A stretch of DNA of 12,301 nucleotides from Clostridia bacterium (lineage in GTDB: Bacteria; Bacillota; Clostridia; Oscillospirales; CAG-272): assembly GCA_900770605.1 (NCBI GenBank), contig CAAGKS010000088.1, forward strand, positions 1 through 12,301. Direction: 5' to 3'. The position numbers were made by a program, and so were the translations under genes. Below are positions 6,999 through 12,301 of this stretch, in pieces (within the stretch, counting starts at the first letter, position 1; the number at the start of each line of letters is the position of its first letter). The notes below the pieces were generated by a model that worked only from the letters and a program-made list of their open reading frames with translations, had not been told where the DNA came from and did no database searches.

Positions 6999-8222
6999 TT
7001 ATTTCTCCGCGTACATCTTAACGATCTCGGCAAGGATATCTACCTGCTTTTGCATACCCTCAACGGTGATGTGCTCGTAAGGGCCGTGCATCGCATATCC
7101 GGACGTGCCAAGGTTGGGACAGGGAAGTCCCATAAAGGAAAGACGCGCTCCGTCCGTACCGCCGCGGATAGCCTCGATAGTCGCCTCAACGCCCTGACGC
7201 TTTGCCGCCTCGACGGCGGTGTCAACGAGGTGCATGCAGGGGAGTATCTGCTCCTTCATATTGCGGTACTGCTCGCGAACGGTAAGCTCTACCGTGCCCT
7301 CGCCGTACTTTTCGTTAATAGTTTTTTCGATGTGGCGAAGTATGGTCTTTCTCGCCTCAAACATATTCTCATCGTGGTCGCGGACTATGTAATCAAGCTC
7401 GGTCTTCTCCACGTTTCCGCTCATATCGGTCAGGTGGAAAAATCCCTCGTATCCCTCGGTGAGCGCGGGAATGTCCGCGGAGGGAAGCATCGAATTTATC
7501 TCCATAGCCACGAGCATGGAGTTCTTCATAACGTTCTTTGAAGCTCCCGGGTGGACGTTTACGCCGTGTACTGTGAATTTTGCCGCGCAAGCGTTAAAAT
7601 TCTCGTATTCGAGAGAGCCCTCGATGCCGCCGTCAACGGTGTAAGCAAAATCCGCGCCAAAGCCCTCAACGTCAAAGTGGTCAGCTCCTGCTCCCACCTC
7701 TTCATCGGGGGTAAAGCCGATAGCTATCTTTCCGTGAGGGAGGTCCTCCGAGATGATAAGCTCTGCAAGCGCCATTATCTCGGCAACGCCTGCCTTGTCG
7801 TCAGCGCCGAGCAGAGTATTTCCGTCGGTGGTGATGAGCGTTCTGCCCTTGAGAGTGGGCAGGTGAGGGAAGAGCGTCTTTGAGAGCACTCTGCCGCTGT
7901 TTCCGAGGACTACGTCCTCTCCGTCGTAATTCTCAATTACCTGGGGATTGACACCCTCGCCGCAAAAGTCGGGCGCGGTGTCCATATGGGCGATAAAGCC
8001 GATAGTTGGCTTGTCCTCGTATCCCTTCGTTGCGGGTATCTCTGCGTAAACGTAGCACAGCTCGTCGCGCCTTACGTTCTCACAGCCAAGCGCGATAAGC
8101 TCGGCAGCGAGCATATCGGCAAGATCAAACTGACACGCCGTGGTGGGCGTTGTCGCAGAGCTGTCGTCACTCTTGGTGTGTACCTTTACGTATCTTAAAA
8201 ATTTCTGTTCTACCTTTTCCAT
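6999..8222 (-). CDS. pepT: Peptidase T (tripeptide aminopeptidase, M20 family)
   Basis: This is a cytoplasmic zinc aminopeptidase that removes the N-terminal residue from tripeptides, at the end of peptide breakdown. The 407-aa length equals that of enteric PepT (about 408). The di-zinc site lines up almost residue for residue: His79 and Asp81 in HMDTAPD, Asp141 in LGADDK, Glu174-Glu175 in TPDEEVG, Asp197 in YTVDGG, and His379 in YAMHGPYEH. The conserved VHPGASKN and GGTDGARLS segments are also present. The start lies 27 nt after the stop of the topoisomerase gene on the same strand with only a weak AAGAGAT ribosome site, so the two are probably cotranscribed. No functional link between them is obvious. 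The 3' end is marked by the hairpin at 6956-6990. Confidence 0.95.
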   Translation of the reverse strand: MEKVEQKFLRYVKVHTKSDDSSATTPTTACQFDLADMLAAELIALGCENVRRDELCYVYAEIPATKGYEDKPTIGFIAHMDTAPDFCGEGVNPQVIENYDGEDVVLGNSGRVLSKTLFPHLPTLKGRTLITTDGNTLLGADDKAGVAEIMALAELIISEDLPHGKIAIGFTPDEEVGAGADHFDVEGFGADFAYTVDGGIEGSLEYENFNACAAKFTVHGVNVHPGASKNVMKNSMLVAMEINSMLPSADIPALTEGYEGFFHLTDMSGNVEKTELDYIVRDHDENMFEARKTILRHIEKTINEKYGEGTVELTVREQYRNMKEQILPCMHLVDTAVEAAKRQGVEATIEAIRGGTDGARLSFMGLPCPNLGTSGYAMHGPYEHITVEGMQKQVDILAEIVKMYAEK

Positions 8223-8249
8223 AACGGTATCTCTTTTCTTAAAAGTTTA

Positions 8250-10259
8250 TCAGATGTCGGCGTCCTTCATATACTCGCTGCCGTGCTCGGTAATAAACTG
8301 CTTTCTTGCGGGAAGATTATCGCCAAGAAGCGTGTCAAACATCTGCTCGGTAAGAGCCGCGTCGGTGGGAGTAACGGCGATAAGACGGCGGGTTTCGGGG
8401 TTCATAGTAGTTCTCCACATCATATCGGGCTCGTTTTCGCCAAGTCCCTTTGAACGCTGGAGCGTGTACTTCTTGCCCTCGATCTTTTTGAGTATCTCCG
8501 CCTTTTCAAATTCGTTGTATGCAAAGTATATCTCTTCCTCGTCCTTCTTGCCCTTGACGGTTATCTCAAAGAGCGGAGATTCGGCGATAAATACCTTGCT
8601 CTCCTTGAGGAGAGTGGGGAGCAGGCGGTAGAAGAGCGTGAGCAGAAGCGTACGGATCTGGAAGCCGTCCTCGTCCGCATCGGTACAGATGATTATCTTG
8701 GACCAGCGCAAAAGATTGATATCAAAGGTGGTAAGGTCGCCCTTTACCTTGCCGTTGATCTCAACTCCACAGCCGATAACTCGCAAAAGGTCGGTGATGA
8801 TATCGCTCTTGAATATCTTGTCATAGGTGCTCTTCATACAGTTGAGCGTTTTGCCTCGTACGGGAATGATCGCCTGATATTCGGCGTTTCGTCCGAGCTT
8901 ACAGGAGGTAAGCGCAGAGTCACCCTCAACGATATAAAGCTCTCTGATGGCAGGGTCCTTTGAGCGACAGTTTACAAACTTTTCAACTCTGTTGGCAATA
9001 TCCAGCGTGCCCGTCAGCTTTTTCTTGATGCTAAGACGCTCGGTCTCGGCTTTCTCGCGGCTGCGCTTGTTGATAAGCACCTGATTTGCAAAGCTTTCTG
9101 CCGCGGTGGGATTTTCCACAAAGTATATCTCAAGGTTGTTCTTGAGGAAATCAGCCATAGCCTCGTAGATGAAGCTGTTGTTGATCGCCTTCTTGGTCTG
9201 GTTTTCGTACGACGTCATAGTTGACATACTGTTTATAACTATGCACAGGCAGTCTGCAACGTCACTGAAGGTGATCTTGGTCTCGTTCTTGTTGTATTTG
9301 TTCTGCGTCTTGAGGTATTTGTCAAGCGCGTAAACGAATGCAACCTTTACCGCCTTGTCGGGAGAGCCGCCGTATTCGAGAAAGCTGGAGTTGTGATAGT
9401 ACTCGGTCATATTGACTGTGTTGGAAACACAGAAGGAAAAATCAGCCTTGAGCTTGTATTCGTCCTTGTCGGCGCGGTCGCGGCCCTGTGTTTCGAGATG
9501 CCAGAGCACAGGAGCGGTTATGCTGCTCGCGCCCGCGATCTCGGAGATGTAGTCGGATATGCCGTTCTCGTAATAAAACTTCTGCTCGGTGAACTTGCCG
9601 TCGTCGCCCTGGTGGTTGAGCACAAAGCTGATGCCCGCGTTTACAACGGACTGACGGCGCATAGTTTCAACGAAGAAGTCAAGCGGAATATTTATGTCGG
9701 TGAATACCTCGATGTCGGGTCTCCAATGGATCACAGTTCCCGTGCGGCGCTCTTTTTTGTCAAGAGGACGTGTGATAAGCTCGCTCACAGGCTCGCCGCG
9801 GCGGAAGCTGATCTTGTACTCGTTAGTTCCGTCGTAGGAGTAAACGTCCATAAACTCTGAGCTGTACTGAGTAGCGCACGCGCCAAGTCCGTTAAGACCG
9901 AGAGAGAACTCGTAAGCGGACTCGCCGTTGTTGTTGTCGTACTTACCGCCCGCGTAAAGCTCGCAGTAAATAAGATCCCAGTTCCATCTGCCCTCTGCCT
10001 CGTTGTATCCAAGCGGAACTCCGCGTCCGTGGTCGTCAACGCAGATAGAGCGGTCGTTATATACGGTTACCTTTATCTCGCTTCCGTGACCTTCCTTTGC
10101 CTCGTCAACGGAGTTTGAAAGTATTTCAAAAAATGAGTGCTCACAGCCTTCAAGACCGTCAGAACCAAAAATAACGGCGGGACGCTTTCTTACTCTGTCC
10201 GCGCCCTTGAGCGCCTTTATACTCTGGTCGTTATATTGAGCAGTAGATTTACTTGCCAT
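8250..10259 (-). CDS. Divergent type IIA topoisomerase subunit B (GyrB/ParE-like)
   Basis: This 669-aa protein has the GHKL ATPase plus TOPRIM plan of GyrB/ParE, which cut and pass DNA duplexes together with a GyrA/ParC subunit. ATP-site motifs are E45-I-L-S-N49-S-V-D52-E, DHGRG (76-80), GLNGLGA (121-127) and QTK (354-356). TOPRIM motifs are EGDS (445-448), PVRGK (466-470) and DADEDG (527-532). Thus the catalytic Glu and Asp residues remain. Several signature positions differ from canonical GyrB/ParE: RKRPAVIFGS for RKRPGMYIGS, EGDSALTS for EGDSAGGS, DADEDGFQIR for DADVDG(S/A)HIR, and QRSKGLGE for QRYKGLGE. I therefore take it for a paralogue rather than the main gyrB. No A subunit gene is adjacent; pepT follows after 27 nt. 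AGGA (rc of 10270-10273) precedes the ATG by 10 nt. Confidence 0.88.
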   Translation of the reverse strand: MASKSTAQYNDQSIKALKGADRVRKRPAVIFGSDGLEGCEHSFFEILSNSVDEAKEGHGSEIKVTVYNDRSICVDDHGRGVPLGYNEAEGRWNWDLIYCELYAGGKYDNNNGESAYEFSLGLNGLGACATQYSSEFMDVYSYDGTNEYKISFRRGEPVSELITRPLDKKERRTGTVIHWRPDIEVFTDINIPLDFFVETMRRQSVVNAGISFVLNHQGDDGKFTEQKFYYENGISDYISEIAGASSITAPVLWHLETQGRDRADKDEYKLKADFSFCVSNTVNMTEYYHNSSFLEYGGSPDKAVKVAFVYALDKYLKTQNKYNKNETKITFSDVADCLCIVINSMSTMTSYENQTKKAINNSFIYEAMADFLKNNLEIYFVENPTAAESFANQVLINKRSREKAETERLSIKKKLTGTLDIANRVEKFVNCRSKDPAIRELYIVEGDSALTSCKLGRNAEYQAIIPVRGKTLNCMKSTYDKIFKSDIITDLLRVIGCGVEINGKVKGDLTTFDINLLRWSKIIICTDADEDGFQIRTLLLTLFYRLLPTLLKESKVFIAESPLFEITVKGKKDEEEIYFAYNEFEKAEILKKIEGKKYTLQRSKGLGENEPDMMWRTTMNPETRRLIAVTPTDAALTEQMFDTLLGDNLPARKQFITEHGSEYMKDADI

Positions 10260-10313
10260 TTATAGCCCATCCTTTGTTTTTCTCGTTACTTAAAAAAATA
10301 CATATACATAATT

Positions 10314-10342
10314 ATTTTATCATAAAAAACGCGTTTTGAAAA
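10314..10342 (-). promoter_or_regulatory. Promoter of the GyrB/ParE-like gene and pepT
   Basis: On the minus strand TTTTCA (rc of 10337-10342) and TAAAAT (rc of 10314-10319) are 17 bp apart, and TGA directly before the -10 makes it an extended -10. The leader would be about 50 nt. It lies back to back with the murD promoter, in a 208-bp divergent region. Confidence 0.55.
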
Positions 10343-10401
10343 GGGCTTTTTGGCTTTTTTTGAAATTTTACTCAATTTTATAACATATTTGGGGATTTCT
10401 C

Positions 10402-10430
10402 TTGAATATTTACGCCCGACAATATATAAT
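10402..10430 (+). promoter_or_regulatory. sigma-A-type promoter of murD
   Basis: TTGAAT (10402-10407) and a perfect TATAAT (10425-10430) are separated by 17 bp. Transcription would start near 10437, giving a leader of about 30 nt before the ATG at 10468. A perfect palindrome (10420-10438) covers the -10. Confidence 0.72.
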
Positions 10431-10438
10431 ATATATTG
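10420..10438. promoter_or_regulatory. Palindrome over the murD -10
   Basis: CAATATATA and TATATATTG are perfect 9-bp reverse complements around a single A, spanning the murD -10 hexamer and the expected start of transcription. A repressor site in this place would block the promoter. The arms are nearly all A and T, so chance or simple-sequence DNA is quite possible. Confidence 0.3.
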
Positions 10439-10467
10439 CAACGGTAAAAAACGAAAGGAGGAGCGAT

Positions 10468-11919
10468 ATGTCAAAGGACTTGATAAAAGAATTCGTGCGC
10501 GGTAGAAGCTGCGCCGTGCTTGGACTCGGCGTATCTAATCTTCCGCTCGTAAAAATGCTGTGCGAATACGGCACAGAGGTTGCGGTGTACGATAAGAGAA
10601 GCGTGTCCGAGCTCGGAGACGACGCCGCGCACCTTGCCGCCAGAGGCGTTCGGTTTGTTTGTGACGGAGCGTTTGAGGATATTTCAGAGGAGCTTATTTT
10701 TCGCTCACCGGGTATCCGTCCCGATAAAGGGGGGATAGTAAATGCGGTGGCACGCGGAGCCGAGCTGACCTCGGAGATGGAGCTGTTTTTAAAGCTCGCG
10801 CCGGCAAGAACGCTCGGTGTTACGGGTAGTGACGGAAAGACCACCACGACAACGCTTGCAGGTAAGTTTTTGAGCGCGGCGGAGAGCGGCGGTAAGACGT
10901 ACGTCGGCGGAAATATCGGCGAGCCTTTGCTTGATAAGTGTCGGGATATGACCGTGAACGATAACGCCGTGCTGGAGCTTTCCAGCTTTCAGCTTATGGC
11001 TCTGGCGTGCGCGCCCGAGTACGTTGCGATAACCAACGTATCTCCAAATCACCTCGATTGGCATACGGATATGGGCGAGTACGTGCGCGCCAAGAAAAAT
11101 ATAATCGGGCAGAGAACAAGGAGAGTCGTAACCAACGCGGATTGCGCGAAAACGCTTGAGCTTGCTTGCGAGATTGCGCAGGGACAGGATATTGAGCTCG
11201 TGCTGTTCTCATCGTCAAAAAAGAGCTTTTCTGAGATATTCGGTCAGGATCTCCGCGCGGCGTCTGCCAAGGCGGTGTATATTTCAGACGGTTATATTTG
11301 TGTGAGTGACGGAAGGGAAGAAAGCGCGCAGACGCGCCTGCTTTGCCTTGACGACATAAGGATACCGGGTATGCACAACGTAGAGAATTATATGTGCGCT
11401 ATCGGCCTGACGCTCGGACTTGTGCCGGGCGAGATATACGGCGAGGTGGCAAGAGGATTTTTCGGCGTTGAGCATAGACTTGAATTTGTGCGGAGCGTTG
11501 GGGGAGTTGATTATTATAACGGCTCGATAGACTCCTCGCCCACGAGAACGGCAGCGGCGCTGTCGGCGATGAAGAACAGAACTCTTGTGCTTATTTGCGG
11601 CGGATATAATAAAAATTTGCCTTACGCGCCGCTTGCTGAGGCGATATGTGAGCACGGCGGAGTTCGCGCGGTGTCGCTGACGGGAGATACGGGAGAGATA
11701 ATACTTCGCGAGATCGGGAAGTATCAGGCTGAGCGCGGCGTCGGAACGGATATCGCGCTTGAATATAACAGAGATTTCAAAGTCGCCGTTGATACGGCGC
11801 GAGCTATGGCAAAAGAGGGAGATGCAGTTTTGCTCTCACCTGCGTCAGCAAGCTTTGATGCCTTTAAGAACTTTATGGAGCGTGGAGATACGTTCAAGAA
11901 AATCGTTATGGAGCTTTAA
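10468..11919 (+). CDS. murD: UDP-N-acetylmuramoyl-L-alanine--D-glutamate ligase
   Basis: MurD is the cytoplasmic Mur ligase that adds D-glutamate to UDP-MurNAc-L-Ala using ATP. From the ATG at 10468 the protein is 483 aa, longer than E. coli MurD (438). Seen are an N-terminal nucleotide-sugar domain (VLGLGVSN, 17-24), the P-loop GVTGSDGKTTT (117-127), ELSSFQL (170-176), SPNHLDWH (192-199), the likely carbamylated Lys209 in YVRAKKNI, GMHNVENY (301-308), and the C-terminal LLSPASASFDAFKNF (455-469). The usual N-D-S motif reads NGS (351-353) before IDSSPTRT. GGAGG (10457-10461) lies 6 nt before the chosen ATG; the frame is open upstream, but that part crosses the promoter. No other mur genes adjoin, so it is outside a dcw-type cluster. 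Confidence 0.95.
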   Translation: MSKDLIKEFVRGRSCAVLGLGVSNLPLVKMLCEYGTEVAVYDKRSVSELGDDAAHLAARGVRFVCDGAFEDISEELIFRSPGIRPDKGGIVNAVARGAELTSEMELFLKLAPARTLGVTGSDGKTTTTTLAGKFLSAAESGGKTYVGGNIGEPLLDKCRDMTVNDNAVLELSSFQLMALACAPEYVAITNVSPNHLDWHTDMGEYVRAKKNIIGQRTRRVVTNADCAKTLELACEIAQGQDIELVLFSSSKKSFSEIFGQDLRAASAKAVYISDGYICVSDGREESAQTRLLCLDDIRIPGMHNVENYMCAIGLTLGLVPGEIYGEVARGFFGVEHRLEFVRSVGGVDYYNGSIDSSPTRTAAALSAMKNRTLVLICGGYNKNLPYAPLAEAICEHGGVRAVSLTGDTGEIILREIGKYQAERGVGTDIALEYNRDFKVAVDTARAMAKEGDAVLLSPASASFDAFKNFMERGDTFKKIVMEL

Positions 11920-11935
11920 AACCCCTTTAAAGCTC
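11911..11935 (+). other. Hairpin over the murD stop codon, exclusive with the terminator
   Basis: GAGCTTTAAA (11911-11920, containing the last two codons and the stop) pairs perfectly with TTTAAAGCTC (11926-11935) around ACCCC. Its right arm shares 11929-11935 with the left arm of the terminator stem, so the two RNA folds cannot form at once. The terminator stem is longer and should win unless something holds the first fold. Confidence 0.5.
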
Positions 11936-11968
11936 CTACTTTTTTTGAGAAAAAAGTAGGAGCTTTTT
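11929..11968 (+). terminator. Intrinsic terminator of murD
   Basis: A 17-bp perfect stem joins 11929-11945 with 11950-11966 around TGAG. The T run continues past the stem to 11968. It starts 9 nt after the murD stop codon. The inner 11 bp of the stem and what follows are the start of repeat module A, so the repeat supplies the terminator and flanking bases lengthen its stem. Confidence 0.88.
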
Positions 11969-12015
11969 GCTACGCTATTTAGCATAGGGCTTCGCCCTAA
12001 GCCACAAAAAAGCGT
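11935..12015 (+). repeat. 81-bp repeat module A, right copy
   Basis: This is the same module as at 446-526, in the same orientation and of the same length. I count five differences: three in the loop of the first hairpin (CTCG against TGAG), one just after that stem, and one in GCTA(A/C)GC. Both hairpin stems and the ACAAAAAAGCGT end are unchanged. Here the module follows murD in the sense direction and acts as its terminator. Confidence 0.88.
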
Positions 12016-12020
12016 GAAAA

Positions 12021-12152
12021 GAATTCCGCCGTCTGCGGACGGCGCGAAGGCTCCCTCCGGGAGGGAGCTGTCAGCGAAGCTGACTGAGGGAGAAGGCGTA
12101 AAACAAAAAAACTCCTTCCACCGCAAGCGGTCCCCCTCCCTCGGTGAGGGAG
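12021..12152 (+). repeat. Hairpin cluster between modules A and B
   Basis: In order: another ATTCCGCCGTCTGCGGACGG element (12023-12044), CTCCCTC-CGG-GAGGGAG (12051-12067), GTCAGC-GAA-GCTGAC (12070-12084), ACCGC-AA-GCGGT (12120-12131), and CCTCCCTC-GGT-GAGGGAGG (12135-12153). The GAGGGAGCTGTCAGCGAAGC stretch resembles an intergenic repeat I recall as abundant in Clostridia genomes; that is memory, not a search. This cluster is absent from the left block. The gene-free 11920-12301 stretch consists almost entirely of repeat modules. Confidence 0.8.
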
Positions 12153-12301
12153 GCTGGGGGTGTTCCGCCGTCTGCGGACGGCGGCTGAGGCTCTGCCTCA
12201 GACTCCCATGACCGCAAAGGAATTCCGCTCTCTGCGGAGAGCGGCTAAGGGCGCTGCCCTTAGAACCTGCAAACTTTTTGGGAAAAAGTTTGATCAAAAA
12301 C
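12153..12301 (+). repeat. Multi-hairpin repeat module B, right copy
   Basis: This copy matches 192-339 in order and orientation and runs to the window edge, where it is probably cut. Its hairpins are CCGCCGTC near 12165-12183, CTGAGGC (12184-12200), CCGCTCTC-TGC-GGAGAGCGG near 12225-12244, CTAAGGGC (12245-12263) and AAACTTTTT-GGG-AAAAAGTTT (12270-12290). Against the left copy, the third hairpin has two paired changes and the last differs only in its loop. Confidence 0.85.

Noticed and set aside
6930..7541. 203-aa plus-strand frame opposite pepT
   Set aside because: It starts inside the end of spoIIE and runs through the terminator hairpin, and pepT on the other strand has all its zinc ligands.
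10402..10467. Upstream extension of murD to 10402
   Set aside because: This stretch contains the -35 and -10 of the murD promoter. The ATG at 10468 has a GGAGG site 6 nt away.
11845..12297. Minus-strand 150-aa reading frame with the same GHGSLRQSLSRRPQTAE peptide
   Set aside because: It crosses modules A and B, the murD terminator and the end of murD in antisense. The shared peptide is simply the translated repeat.

Overview
The window looks like a chromosomal segment of an endospore-forming Clostridia-type Firmicute, probably an uncultured gut lineage near the Oscillospirales or Christensenellales. The grounds are a SpoIIE-type sporulation phosphatase, a SpoIIIE/FtsK translocase, strong AGGAGG-type ribosome sites, sigma-A-like promoters, moderate GC, and hairpin-rich intergenic repeats of a kind I recall from such genomes. 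The taxonomic call is an inference. Most of the window is chromosomal core: DNA translocation, type II topoisomerase, cell wall, sporulation and peptide breakdown. I see no phage, transposase, CRISPR array, rRNA or tRNA.

Layout, left to right. Positions 1-15 may be the first codons of a minus-strand gene with a GTG start. Positions 16-525 hold no convincing gene but are full of palindromic repeat modules. ftsK/spoIIIE (526-3411, minus) follows. A divergent promoter region (3412-3610) separates it from a plus-strand pair of half-size TauE/SafE membrane proteins (3611-4015, 4022-4417). spoIIE (4609-6933, plus) has its own promoter, which carries a probable Spo0A box. spoIIE converges on a minus-strand pair, a divergent GyrB/ParE-like topoisomerase gene (8250-10259) followed by pepT (6999-8222), with a shared perfect hairpin between the converging ends. 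murD (10468-11919, plus) diverges from the topoisomerase gene and ends in a 17-bp-stem terminator. Positions 11920-12301 are again gene-free and repeat-rich.

The repeats on the two flanks belong to the same families in the same orientation. An 81-bp module occurs at 446-526 and 11935-12015 with five differences, three of them in a hairpin loop. A ~148-bp multi-hairpin module occurs at 192-339 and 12153-12301. Between the two long copies, one hairpin differs by two compensatory base-pair changes, so the fold appears to be preserved rather than the primary sequence or any peptide.

Functional links: SpoIIE (sigma-F activation in the forespore) and FtsK/SpoIIIE (chromosome pumping at division or sporulation septa) act on the same sporulation process. 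MurD makes a peptidoglycan precursor. The topoisomerase subunit has intact catalytic residues but several altered signature positions, and no A subunit is beside it. I found no clear new system. The best leads are the co-varying hairpin repeats, the Spo0A-type spoIIE promoter with a start-stop codon pair before its start, the orphan GyrB-like protein and the split TauE/SafE pair.
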